Of a DNA stretch of 64,000 nt, positions 1-11,183 are shown one piece after another; position 1 is the first letter of the stretch; the number at the start of each line of letters is the position of its first letter. This stretch comes from Patiria pectinifera (taxonomy: Eukaryota > Echinodermata > Asteroidea > Valvatida > Asterinidae): positions 1,969,001 to 2,033,000 of the forward strand of contig CM057135.1 in NCBI GenBank assembly GCA_029964075.1. Direction: 5' to 3'. Made by a program: the position numbers and the translations under genes. Below the pieces are notes generated by a model that was not told the DNA's origin, did not search any database, and saw only the letters and a list, made by a program, of their open reading frames with translations.

Positions 1-59
1 GACCCTCCAACGCGTCTTGTCATTGGTTGCCCCACTTGGACCGGAGACCCCTATCCCAC

Positions 60-960
60 CGCCTGTAGAGCCAGAGACCTGCGAGCTTCAAACCAGCCCA
101 ACCGGAGCACTCCATTCCCCCACCTCAACCAGAATCACCTCTTCCCCCACAGGCACCAGATTCCCCACTTGATTTCATCGACTCGCGCTGCCACATAGAC
201 CGTCTTCTTCACGCAACCGAACACACGGGTACCCTCACCGAGTTCCTGAAGGACGAGGATATCGATACATCCAACTTCAAGGGCTGTATCGCCAACCTCT
301 GCGATGAGGATACATTGACAGCTGCTAAGCGGTGGACAGAGCTGGTTGAGGACGAACTGGTCTTTGCTGCGTTTGGTTTTCATCCGAAACATGCTCGCTG
401 TTTCATCCAGGACACAGATCGAGTGATCCGACGTCTGTTGGGTCACCCGAAAACCTGTGCCGTGGGAGAAGTGGGGCTTGACTACTCCCGAGGGAATGAG
501 CGATCCAAAGCTGTCCAGCAGTCCGTCTTTTGACACCTCTTGAGAACGACCGTAAAATTTAATAAACCAGTTGTGCTCCATTGCCGTGAAGGTAATGACG
601 ACTGCCCGGAAATCGTTTCGGAGATTCTTCTTTAACAATGGGAAAATCCAACTCCATTGTTTCACCAACAAATAAAAGACGGCAAGAAATTGGTGCAGAC
701 GATTTCCAAACCTCTTTATTGGCCTAACACCTATCATCATGAGGAATGATCCAGAGCTTAAAGAGGTGGCCAAAAGAATTCCGCTGGAACGGCTTTTGCT
801 GGAAACGGACGCCCCCACTTCATTCCTCGATGGTCCCGCTCGAGCTACAGTAACCCAACAAATGCCCGCCTAGTCGCCTATGAGGTTGCCCGCATCCGAT
901 GGATGAATGAGGAAGATGTCCGGACTCATTGCATGCGTAACACCACATTTCTGTACGGTG
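60..960 (+). pseudogene. TatD-family metal-dependent nuclease, decayed
   Basis: Conceptual translation gives the ordered TatD signatures: a DSRCHID block (usual HCHLD) near 178, GFHP near 376, AVGEVGLDY near 460, HCREG near 580 and LLLETDAP near 795. These line the metal centre of TatD hydrolases, which act as 3'-5' nucleases. A proline-rich linker precedes the domain. The frame is broken: TGA at 531-533 sits where the open frame should continue (CGA to TGA is plausible CpG decay), a TAA follows near 631, the HCFTG region is missing, and the last two blocks lie in other frames, ending at VAYEVARI and MRNTTFLYGV near 880-950. No intron boundaries explain these breaks. It may be a retrocopy or part of a repeat family; the upstream end lies outside the window. 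Confidence 0.7.
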
Positions 961-1712
961 TTACTTTTTAATTACATGTACACCAGCAACTTGTCTTCTA
1001 GAAATATGGCCGATGAAGTGCATTTTTGTTTAAGTCCATTTTTTTTGGTACTAATTAAGTTTTCAGAAGTCTGTTCGGCAAAGAAACGTCTTTTGTCGGA
1101 ATGAATAAAGAGTTGTTTGAAGTCTTGAAAAATATTATTTCATAGACAAAGTCAAACCAAGAAGGTACTTTCAAGAAAAAAAATGGTATTGACCAAAATA
1201 TAACGTTGTTAATGTTTGTAAACACAAATAATTTTACCAACAATAAATTGTTATTGAGTATGGTTAGGCTTTAGAAATTAAAATGTAAAACCTAGCTGTT
1301 GAATGACAGAAACAAGTGGTTTTCAAAGATTACAACATCACTTCAGTTAATTTATTTTTTTTCATAAAGAAAACAAGGAACGTACCAAAAAATAAAAAAT
1401 AAAAATGCTTGAATTACGAATAATACTAATAATGGTAAGACATGGTGTTACCCGAGCAGAAATTTTAAGATCACCGCCTTCTCGTTGGAAAAAAGGCAAA
1501 AACAGAATGATTAGAAATATTCTATAAACCAGGCAAGAGGTTTAACCAATTTATTCGATGACTTTTGAATGATAATTGTATTAGATTGTGTTGAAAGGAA
1601 AAAGCAGATGCAGGAACAGCTTAAAAGTTAGGCTGTAGAAATTAAAACTTTAAAACCTTTAAAATCTAGCTGCCTAATATTTTGGATTCTTTAAAAATAA
1701 AACGGGGAGGAA
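961..1712. other. Non-coding, AT-rich
   Basis: No convincing gene. Two related stretches near 1266 and 1629 share a word of the type AGGCT-TAGAAATTAAAA followed by a CTAGCTG tail, so this is probably old repeat debris. The last 20 bases (1693-1712) are almost all purines and may be a polypurine tract for the LTR-like stretch that follows. Confidence 0.4.
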
Positions 1713-1964
1713 TGTAGTGAGCAATCCCCACATGGGTTATGTAATAAACCAGCCATGCATGACCGTGGATTGGCCGTTGCCTTCAGGCGACCAAGCCATG
1801 AGTCAGTCGTGTTCCTGAATCCAACCTGTGTACGTGTATCTCCTCTCATTGAGTGTGTTCCACCCCTATTGGGTACATCAGCTGCGCGACTCAACCCCTC
1901 CAGCCGAGGACGTCTTGGTAAATATGCCCAGATACAACAGGTGTTTCTATTGGATAATACAACA
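1713..1964 (+). repeat. Possible solo LTR or 3' LTR fragment
   Basis: A purine run ending GGGGAGGAA abuts TGTAGTGAGC, the arrangement expected where a polypurine tract meets the 5' edge of a 3' LTR. A candidate end is ATACAACA at 1957-1964. No second LTR and no clear target duplication were found, and the internal region upstream is not retroelement-like. This is an inference from the junction alone. Confidence 0.25.
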
Positions 1965-2006
1965 AGAATCAAAGATTGTAGTTTGCTTGCAGATAATTAT
2001 TCACAT

Positions 2007-4613
2007 TTAAACTATTTTGCTGACGTCACACTATTTTCAAAAAGGTAGATTATTTTTAAGAACCTACACTTTACTGTAGATTATATTCAGAATCTACAGT
2101 CAGCATTTACGAATCTATAATAATTGTTTTTGAGTTATATGGCTTAAAATATGGCTTGTACTACGTAACAGAGACTACAGTGCGGTATTTTACAAAACAA
2201 TGGAATTATAAAGAATCAAAAACAAAGTAACCTGAATGTACTTCTGAAACGACTTTTTTTTTTTACAAAACAATTTAATTTATCAATAAATGCAAAAAAA
2301 GAATCCAGTTTGCTATGTATACAGTGGTTGGATATTTGTTTGCCAGCAAATAATGGACGAAATACAGCGCTTTTGTGTTTTAAACATCAATGTACAAAAT
2401 GTAATTCAAAGCAAATTTAAGTTATTAAACAGGAATTTATAACCTGCAATCGATAACTTCATATTTGACAATTTCACTTATAATTTATTAAACATGACAC
2501 TAAATTTCAAATACTGCGCAGTGCTCTACAACATGGTCGGGCCTTACTTTGCATTTTGGTCCTTACTGGGGCATATTGAAATGTACAGTTACATTTATCC
2601 CACGTCCGTCTGAATATGAGGACACAGGTCCAGCACAGCGGATTCTCTTTGATGTACTTGCAGTATCACCAACATCTACGCAGCTTTCCTTGGGACGCTT
2701 CTTGGAGGCCCAGATGAGAGCATTACTGATGGCTTGTCTTTGTCCATCTGTGGTCCTTTTGTACGATCGGACAGCAGATGACCGGTGACCCGTTGTCTCG
2801 CATATGAGCTGCTCATCAAAGTTTTGCACGTACAAACGAGATGCAGCCGTAGCTCGAAGGGAGTGGTTGGAGTAGAATCCCTGTAATCCCGCCTGATCAC
2901 AAATGCGTTTTACAGTGTTGGTAAGCTAGTGAATGCCCTGTGGTTGACAGCTGTACCAGACATTATCTTTTGGTCTGGCAAGGGGACGAAGGTAGAACAC
3001 AGGAGTACACTTGGGTGATGTGGGCCTGTGACTTAAGTATTTCTCGTAGAGTCGAACTATGCATCTTTCTGGATCAGACGGATTTTCATACGCATTGACA
3101 GTTTTGGCGTGATGTTTCGGTTTTTAAGTCCCCCCTTGGCTACTTTTCGACACGTCTTCAGTGTATCGAAGGTATTGTTTCCCGTCGCTGGTTGCTTGAA
3201 GCGTGATTTGCGCGTTAACGTGGCGAAGCTGTCGGTGTTCTTCCCCAGCCCGCAGGGCAAAGTGGATCCCGACGAGGTAAAGCACAGTGTCGACCAGCTG
3301 CTGGGATGTGTCGGATCCAAGAATCTTGTTCTCCAACATGTCGTTTTCTTCCTCTTTGCTGATTATCTCAGCCTTGCGACGTTTCACTCTATTTCCTGCA
3401 GCAGACAACTCTTTCATCTTGGTGTTTTTCCTGCAGCAGACAACTCTTTCATCTTGGTGTCGAGAGTGTTCCTGAAGGAGGCAAATTCGTCGTCTTGAAG
3501 TAGCTGGTACTCCTGTCCATGCATTGACATGTACAGCTGAATGCTTAGCACCATCTCGTAGAGTGTTTCACTGGGGTATTCCTCTCCGTTGACCTTACGC
3601 ACCTCAAGTATGAAACGGGTGAGGGAGTAACACAGCTCATCAGTTGTCATCTCGAGTAGCTCACGCCGTATGACACTCAAGTTCAAGTTAGGGTTAAGTA
3701 CTACATGTTCGTTCCTCTGCGTTTTCCACTCGTTGAAGGCTCGAACTGCCCAAGCACATTTCTTTTCAGTTGACTTTGAGTATCTGAAACATAAAACGAA
3801 GGATAACAAAATGTTACACTTATATACAGGAAAAACTTCGTTCAATCGAGAAGGGAGGGAGGCACAGTCAACTTTTGAAAGGTGATTTTACATAATATGG
3901 GTACTTATATTGGTGTATGAGATTAAACGCAGTTATTTAGTTGGAGAAACAAAAACACAACGTACCTTTTTTTTTTTTTTTCAACAACTTCGATGTCATC
4001 CACAGGTTTGTTGAATCTGCTACATTCACCAGCCCGTGGCTTTCTTTTTAGATTGGCCTGAGGAGTATTAAATGATTGTACGTCTTCGTCGGATATCTCG
4101 TAGAAAATAATCGACTTATCATAGCAACACTCTCTTTCTGCCTCCACTTTGGGGACATTTTCTAGTGTCAGTAGAAATGTGGCTGCTTGACAAGCAACGT
4201 CCGAATCGCTAGATGAGCTTGAAGCTCTGAATGAATTCTGTGTAAGAGGGAAGCTGTTTTTGCTATCACTGTCAGACATGGTGATCACCACTGATGCAAA
4301 GAAGACCAATGATGACGGAAACGATACACCATCAGCTTTTTATACTCATCAGTAGCAAATTCACGAATCTACACTTCTTCACCAATTTAGAATAACACAA
4401 GAACCCAAAGAGGGTGATTATGCAATCGTTGCGAATCGATAAAAGAGTGTAAAGTGAACGCACCCAACAGTCTAACAATTAGCAAAGCAGAGAAGACAAG
4501 GGGAGGGTTGTAGAATGTACGAATCTACACTTTCTCAGAAGCCCAGAAAAGGGTAAATCGGGAAACTGATTTGTATGCGTTTTTGGTGGTGTGACGTCAG
4601 CAAAATAGTTTAA
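2007..4613 (-). mobile_element. Crypton-type tyrosine recombinase transposon
   Basis: A 2.6-kb unit is bounded by a 25-bp inverted repeat (2007-2031 and 4589-4613) that begins TTAAACTATTTTGC and contains TGACGTCA. Inside, on the minus strand, lies a broken transposase gene of the Crypton/DUF3504 type. Short GAATCTACA-like words occur repeatedly in both flanks, inside and just outside the inverted repeat. Classical Cryptons lack terminal inverted repeats, so the repeats could be structural sites rather than true ends. No target duplication was identified. Confidence 0.55.
2563..4279 (-). pseudogene. Crypton-type tyrosine recombinase (DUF3504 family), split by an intron and disrupted
   Basis: Exon 1 runs from the ATG at 4279 down to 3966 and encodes a Ser/Asp-rich N-terminus ending in a lysine run. 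A good donor (AAAG/GTACGT) and a pyrimidine-rich acceptor (TTTCAG/ATA) define an intron at 3965-3784. Exon 2 carries the family features: EKKCAWAVRAFNEWK, then LGSDTSQQLVDTVLYLVGI, then IHFALRAGEEHR. The catalytic HxxR is NHSLRATAATRL and the catalytic Tyr lies in GHRSSAVRSYKR near 2750. Disruptions are a 35-bp tandem duplication at 3393-3462, a frame change at the C-run near 3130, and further frame changes or stops between 3060 and 2900. The family is related to domesticated vertebrate genes such as KIAA1958, but this copy is inactive. Confidence 0.75.
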
Positions 4614-4629
4614 GTCGGAGAATAGATTC

Positions 4630-4683
4630 GGAACTGTAGATTCGTGTAAGAATGAACTCGGCTTCGCACGAATCTACAGTTCC
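4630..4683. repeat. Perfect 17-bp inverted repeat (hairpin)
   Basis: GGAACTGTAGATTCGTG at 4630-4646 is exactly complementary to 4667-4683, with a 20-nt loop. The same GAATCTACA core recurs near 2090, 2111, 4362 and 4519, so this is the best-formed member of a repeat set around the Crypton. Confidence 0.8.
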
Positions 4684-4754
4684 TCGTCCATTCTTCTTTA
4701 CTTAAATCATTTACATGCACCATAATAATTATTAATCATTGTTTGCTTCTCCAG

Positions 4755-5034
4755 CAATACTTCAAGGGGACGCATCAGGAGTTCAATTTACTCCTAGTCT
4801 GGCATCTGAGGGAGAGGAAATTGAAGAGGAAATTGTTTGCCGCCAATAAACCATCTCCCCTCTAGACACTGCATGCCCTCAAGACACCATCCCTCCCCAA
4901 TCTAGCAAGACCAGTATACAAACTACCTTGCTGGATCTAGATAAGGAAAGGCTGGAATTAGACAAACAGAAATTGCAAGTTGATAAAGAACACATTGAGT
5001 ATCTAATCAGATATCCAAGTCTTTGCAAGAAATC
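4755..5034 (+). pseudogene. Decayed exon with a charged coiled-coil end
   Basis: A pyrimidine-rich stretch ending TTCTCCAG precedes an open frame beginning with ATACTTCAAGGG. One in-frame TAA lies near 4846. The translation is acidic (SEGEEIEEEIV), then Ser/Pro/Thr-rich, then a heptad-like ELDKQKLQVDKE segment. Such tails end Myb/SANT- or MADF-type proteins that accompany Harbinger and other DNA transposons, but no DNA-binding domain is visible here, so the family is unassigned. A possible donor GTAAAA follows at about 5035. Confidence 0.35.
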
Positions 5035-5243
5035 GGTAAAAACTTTAAAATGTTCCTTTACGAGTGTGTCATAAATGTGACTTGCCCAGAAAAGAGCGAA
5101 TCTTAAAGGCCCCATGGAAATGTAATTGTCCTATCTATCAAAATATCTTTTACTTAATATACTCGGACGATTTATAATGTTCAAAGAAGTGCAATTTACA
5201 ATAAAATTAACCAGAGAGGGATGTCAATTAGTTTCCATACGAA

Positions 5244-5438
5244 GGAATTTTGAGTCGGGGTGATGTAAATCAAATTGGGATTTGCCCTTCACCAACTTAT
5301 AAACACTGTATACTCAGTGTGTCACCTGAGTATACAGGTGGCTTTCACTCGGGAGGTAACACACTGAGTAAACAGTGTTTATTACTCGGTGAAGGGCAAA
5401 GCCCAATTTGATTTACAACACCCCGACTCAAAAATTCC
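5244..5438. repeat. Foldback MITE
   Basis: The first ~50 bp (GGAATTTTGAGTCGGGGTG and onwards to GCCCTTCACC) return as their reverse complement at about 5390-5438. TACGAA occurs on both sides (5238-5243 and after 5440), a candidate target duplication with a few extra bases on the right. The middle contains further short palindromes around ACACTGAGTA. Confidence 0.6.
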
Positions 5439-5508
5439 ATCTTACGAATAGTTAACGCGGTACCCGCTGCTATGTACATCAGATTAGAACCAGCCAATCG
5501 ACCATGTT

Positions 5509-5672
5509 AGCTCGGTAGTCGAGTGGTAAGACATCTGCACTCGAAAGAAGGAGGTCGTGGGTTCGAGTCCAATCAGAGTGATTTTTCCAACTTTCACTCG
5601 GGAGGTAACACACTGAGTATACAGTGTTTATAAGACAGTGAAGGGCAAAACCCATTTTGATTTCGTTTCCAT
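5509..5672 (+). repeat. tRNA-derived SINE
   Basis: The head resembles a tRNA, with an A-box-like TGGTAAGAC near 5524 and a B box GGTTCGAGTCC at 5560-5570. It has no clean acceptor pairing, so it is not a functional tRNA gene. Its tail (CTTTCACTCGGGAGG onwards) repeats, in the same orientation, the right half of the neighbouring foldback element, which suggests the two belong to one composite or nested family. Confidence 0.6.
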
Positions 5673-6540
5673 ACACTTAAAAAAAGCCTATATACTGCTT
5701 TGCAAACATGCCGGAAATAACAGTTTTACAATATACTTCATTTTAGTTATTTTAAAAGGTTATTTCAAACATCCCGCAAAGTCATGTTGCCTTATGTCAA
5801 GTGTAACTTCAAGAAAAATTGTGATTAGCAAATTATTTTTCACCATTGTAGGTCAGCAGTAGGCATTCATCTATTATGGTTCCATTTTGTATGCATTGAA
5901 GTCTGGAAACCTCACTACAAGAACCTCGGGTTTTGACTTGTTTTTAACAAGAGTCAACTGTATAGTTTACTAGATCAGAGTACATTGGTAAGAAATGAAA
6001 GATTATGTTGCATACCCGTATTGGCAAACACATAGACATTCAATGGAGAGATGCCTGCAATCCTGCGAATACGAGGGTTGGTTCAGTATTCCAAAACAGG
6101 CTTTATCTCAGGAGGTACGATGACTGGCACTTGTCTTCCTCTCTAAAGGACATGGAGTTACAGTTTGTGTTTTAAGACAATACATAAATGTAAAAACAAA
6201 AATAATAACTAAAGACAAGACTAAATTTTAGCACAGCGTACTGAACATACATGTATGTGGCAGTAAAAATCCTCAGAAATCACGGTAAGACTAGGGGTGG
6301 GAATTATTTTCTCTTTTTTAACTTTTTAATATTCTCCGTCCCCTTCAAAATATGTAGTAGCCTACTAGAAACAACAATCAAACATTAAATCAAAAATTGA
6401 AAAAAGTTTAATCCCCCGATACATGCGCGCCAAAAAGTTTCGGGCGAAGGGCGCTTTCTATGGCTGGTTGAACCGACATGTTCCCTGACTTACAATGTGC
6501 TTAAGAAAGGCAAATTGTAAGGTACCAGACTATAAATAAT
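5673..6540. other. No gene seen; possible pogo-like end
   Basis: No coding signal. Near 5945-5968 the sequence reads, on the minus strand, TACAGTTGACTCTTGTTAAA, close in form to the pogo/Tigger terminus seen at 17.7 kb. No matching partner was found, so this is at best a relic. Confidence 0.25.
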
Positions 6541-7023
6541 AGAGTTGTTGGCTATTCGTAACAGTTACCGACTTCCAACAGTTACGTAATCCTCCTTTTT
6601 AATGATGGCATTCAAATGGCGCGTGATTTCTATTGTGACATTGAGGTGGTGATCATTACGGCGGATCGGCCTTCTAAACAGCAACCCCAGCAATCCTGTG
6701 GGTCACTCGGTATGGAAAACCTTGTCAAAAAAGGGAGTATGGTTAGTTGGAGGATTGAGATTCTTCAATCCTTTAATTAGTTTCATAAGCGGTCATGTCT
6801 GTATGAGGCATTCAGTCTTCTTTTTTTTTCGCCACTAAATTTCCGATGTGAACTGATAGCAATACACTATGTTTTTATTTTAAAAAAAAATATATAAATG
6901 TATGTAAAATGATACCTTGTTTTTTGTTTTGAAGTGTGAAAAGTGATCAATAAACAGACCAGAACGATTTTTTCTTAGTATGGGTTTTGATACAAATATG
7001 TAGGCCTACACAATATAGCACGG

Positions 7024-7480
7024 AAACGCACTCCAGTCAAAGTAAAAATAGATCAGTGTGTTCAAGTAAATCATTTAAAACCATTTTTTCCTTGTCTCGG
7101 TTCATAAAATGTTCCGAACAGTGCACTGGGTGAAATCTGATACAGCCCATGACGTAACCGTGGCACGCTTACATCAAACATGACAATAGCAAATCACACA
7201 GAGCCGATACTGGGCCATTATGGAGCAAAACGAATTGTACCATGTAGTATTTGTGACTAATTGTTAATCATTGAGCTCAAAGCAAATATATATGGATGAC
7301 GCAGCTATACTGGCCTTGCTTTATAAGACAAGCAGACGTATCAAATTATCTCTCTCGCGCGTGTGAAGATACTTTTGGGGACATTTACAGTGCTCTGTTC
7401 ATTTTATGAACCGAGACAAGGAAGAGATGTTTTTAATGATAAACGCCTTCGTCTATTGTTTACTTTGACTGGAGTTACCC
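7024..7480. repeat. Diverged inverted duplication of the transposase segment
   Basis: Positions about 7030-7130 read backwards match about 7388-7480. The best block is 22 bp perfect (7090-7111 against 7401-7422, beginning CCTTGTCTCGGTTCATAAAA) and similarity extends through a second block ending TTTACTTTGACTGGAGT. A transcript through here would fold into a hairpin of roughly 100 bp stem. Confidence 0.7.
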
Positions 7481-7656
7481 GTGAAGATTTTCTCACAATA
7501 TTTGATGATTCAAGGGAAGTTATAATTCCAGGAAGGCGAGGAGAAGCACTTTCCCCAATCAACAATCTGTTGTTATTTCGTCAGCGATACCACGAAGTAA
7601 CACCCATGTACATACCAGTAAAAACTAGAAATCGGAGTACTATAAACGGCGTCTAA
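7363..7656 (+). CDS. Harbinger-like transposase, N-terminal fragment
   Basis: A 97-codon frame starts in a non-AUG context. The stretch LTGVTREDFLTIFDD followed by GEALSPINNLLLFRQRY matches the layout of the helical N-terminus of HARBI1-like proteins, where a similar segment precedes the nuclease. The DDE domain is absent and the frame closes at 7656. Part of this region is repeated in inverted orientation about 300 bp upstream. Function is presumably lost. Confidence 0.4.
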   Translation: MKILLGTFTVLCSFYEPRQGRDVFNDKRLRLLFTLTGVTREDFLTIFDDSREVIIPGRRGEALSPINNLLLFRQRYHEVTPMYIPVKTRNRSTINGV

Positions 7657-8670
7657 AGATGAACGTTTTCTAGAACAACACTTTGCGTCAAAACTGCATA
7701 GTATTTTCAGTTGGGTTTCTCGTTGTGGACAATTGATGTATTGAATTTATTAAATTTGCTGGTTTTCACCCGTTTGTATATTAAATTAACAAGAAATAAG
7801 AGAAAAAAAGGTGAGTGATAGTTTGTAAAACCAAAAAAGTGCGAAACTTTTTTTTTTTCATAAGTAGAACGCTTCATACAAGACTAGGTGAGTGTTACTT
7901 CGTGGAAACGGAGGTCAGCGCGTTCAAACTAGGAAAGTGTCTCTTCGTGAAAACGTTTTTGCTCGCATTTGAGCCCAGTTCAATGAAGCTCTTGATGCTT
8001 TGAAACTTGGTATGCCTTGGTATGCCTTGGTATGTGCAATGGTATGCCTTGATGAATAATGTTTAAAAATGTAAAAAAAAAAAAAAAAAAATGAAAACCG
8101 AAAAATATGGTAATATTCCTCATATGCTATTCTTTTGGAAATGTTTGGTGAAAATGAAGATTATATATGTAATATTATTTCGAGATTGCTGCCCTTTTAG
8201 CCCCCTTGATTTATCGAGGGCATGTGAGATGGCCGAATGCCCAGGAATGGGCGATAAAGAGACCACTACTCCCAGAAGGCAATGCAATGGGGATAATTGA
8301 TGGATCGCCTCAGTGGACTCGGAGACCTTTTCGTGGCAACTTACAATGACTGTTCTTAAGTACAATTTGATTGCTTTATTTACGCAACAGTCCGGTCTAA
8401 CAGTTGTACAACAGTTTCACATAACAGTCAAGGGGTGACTGTATGTCTGTAACTGTCACATGCAAATTAAGCATGGGCCTATTGAAGTCAGTCAGCCCTG
8501 AAGAGGATGTTTTCTTTGTAAAAGAAATCGCTCTGTGCGTGCGAGAAGGATCACCACCTCAATGTCACAATATAAATCACGCGCCATTTGAATGCCATCA
8601 TTAAAAGGATTATGTAACCTTTCACCCAACTGTTGGAAGTCGGTAACTGTTACGAATAGCCAACAACTCT

Positions 8671-11183
8671 AATAAGAACCATTTGGGCCACACAGGAGAT
8701 CAGCTGTTCACAGTTTGTGGACATGGTTTGTGGTTTTAAGTCATTAAAAGCAATAGAATTTGCAGTTCAATGATTACTTAAACATACTACCTTTAAGTTA
8801 AATTACTTTTTACTGGCCATTTCTTGCATCTTGATTGTGAAAAAGTTGTTATTTGGTCCATAGTTGAGTGATTGCTTTTCCACTCACTTTACCTAAGCGT
8901 AGGACTGCCTTCCAAATTTGAAACTTTTTTTTTGTCTGGAGCTAGTATCAATAATAACGTGAACACCGCCTTTTTATTGTGATATCACCACTCGGTACAG
9001 GGTGATTAAGTTCCAACGTCATGATTGTTAAGTTTACAATTTGTGACCTCCACTTACTTTGCAAATGTTGAAATCTGCCTTGCAGTAAACCTGTTTTGTA
9101 ATTAATTTGCTTTGTAATTAATATGATCTGGGTAAAAACATTGGTATTAATTATATGTAATGCTTCATCAGCCCATGTACTAACTGTTGATCTTATCGAG
9201 TGAAGATAGCCAGGTTCCTTTCAAGAATACTCTGGTGTAACAATTTTACAATACCAGAAGTAATGAGCAGTGGAATTCTGCACAGGATGAACTCGAGGAT
9301 AAACTATAAGATGAGTATATGGCATAGGAGGACCATTCATATCATCAGACCAGGTTGATGAGTATAATGAGTGTATAGAAGCCTAGGCCCTAGAGTACAC
9401 TAGGCAAATCTGACGCTACATTTTGGTATATAATAACCACAAAAGCAGATGCCACGATGAATGATTTTCAACAGAGCCGGCCATGGACATCTCTTAAATA
9501 AGTAGTCCAATGCATTCAGCATGAATCAAGCCCGCAATGACTTTTGAGTGAATAGAAATATAATATTCTCTGCTTTTCCTTTTCAATTCAGCATATATGT
9601 AAATTTATCTGACATAATTGAACTTGTTTAACACTTGGACTAGTACTATCCAAGTTATGTGTAAGCCTGGAAAACGGGACAAATTCAACAAATCGCACAC
9701 AATAAAAAGTACAATCCTCCTCTTTAGGCTTTTTTCAAAGGTCCATTTAATTTCAGGAAAATGTTTTTCAACTTTTGTTTTTTTAATTATTGTCTTGGTA
9801 TGTGCTGAAAACATATTTTTCTCCAGGCAAAACAAAAATAAGTAGACCTACCAGTACATATAACTGCATTCCGCAAACAAAGCTGCATGGGCATGTGTTT
9901 TAAAACTAAGAAATGAACTTTTGAAAGTAAGAATTTGTATTGGCAATGGTTAAAGTAATGACATACATGAAATACAGTTCAGGGGTGAAACAAATGGATT
10001 TACTAAACCAAAAAATAAGGCGAGTTTCTTTATTTCCTCTTTTTCACTAACTTATTTCTAGGCTAGACCAGTGTGGTAGAAAATAGTCTGGAGCCGAAAA
10101 AATAGTTGCATACACTTTGTGCACAAGGAGTCGGAGGTACCATACCATATTTTTAAAATGACACTTTGAGGGTCATGTATAGGGGGGTTAACGGTCTAAA
10201 AGAATTTTTAAAGTATTATTCCCTTGATTCCCATGGGTCAATATATATTTTGAGGGGGGCAGCTAAAAAAGTATGGGCTAATACCCAACCCTAGTAAGAC
10301 ATGGTTAAATAAATGAGTGGTCCAACAAGGTAAATATTCCCCAACTGATTGTTCAAATAAATGTTCAAATAGTTTGTTTTATTATGCTGAAGATGTTTCT
10401 TAAACTTTTAAGGACACCAGCAGCTAAGCTGGAACCAGTAAGGTCAAACAAAATAAATGTATTTACGATAACGGCCTGAAGAAAATACCGGAAGGTAGGT
10501 ACAGAAATATGTTTTTATTTTGACAGGGGTATATTTTTCCCCCGGTAAATGCATTTGCATTTTCTTTTCAATGTTTGAGACTCAATAACCACGTTCTTGT
10601 ACAATTTTATTACCAAACAGCAATAAAAAATTTGAGGTCAGCAAAATTTGCCACAAAAGTTCAAGGTAGGTCGAGTTACTGTAAATACAACATTATTTTG
10701 GCCTGACTGGCAATAACAGATATGCCCTCACATCAGGGTCACTGCTCTGGGGCCACTTGTATCGCAGCTACGCCAACATGCATAAAAGTGGTTATTTTCA
10801 CGAAAAAGAATGAGAAATGCGTATCATGTAAGAATATTGAACATGGAATGGGAGGGTATTGGGGTCTTATAGGAATGCATAAACAGAGTGACTCTTACCC
10901 CCCTCCCCCAAATAAATTTAACATTACAAGTAAGGTGTATTGAAAAGAAAATCCATGTCATAACGAAAAGTTTAACGCACACGGCGCGCATTCAATATTT
11001 TGCGCGTGCCTATTTCCAGTAGGCTGTACCATTATCGGTGCGGGTGAGTCGCTGCGCACGTGGGTCTTTGCACGCGCTGCAATATTATGTTACCGCGGTA
11101 GGCCTAGCTCAGAAACGTCGGTTTGAGTGCATCCATTGTTCATGTTTTAACAGTTATTGAAAAAAATTCTGAAGGATACTTAA
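8671..11183. other. No gene seen
   Basis: AT-rich sequence with no recognisable coding region, RNA gene or complete repeat. Short ORFs here are in low-complexity sequence and look like chance. A GC-richer patch with GCGCGC words near 10980-11110 precedes the MITE. Confidence 0.4.

Larger units (their letters stand above)
6541..8670 (+). mobile_element. DNA transposon with ~115-bp TIRs (PIF/Harbinger-like)
   Basis: The left end (AGAGTTGTTGGCTATTCGTA and on to about 6657) is the reverse complement of about 8561-8670, with one small indel between arms. AAT flanks both ends (6538-6540 and 8671-8673), a 3-bp target duplication as used by Harbinger elements. A short ORF in the middle resembles the N-terminal part of Harbinger nucleases. 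No DDE catalytic core is present, so this is a deletion derivative. Family assignment is tentative; the boundaries are firm. Confidence 0.65.

Noticed and set aside
5509..5580. Functional tRNA gene
   Set aside because: A and B boxes are present but the acceptor stem does not pair and a repeat tail is attached; it is a SINE.
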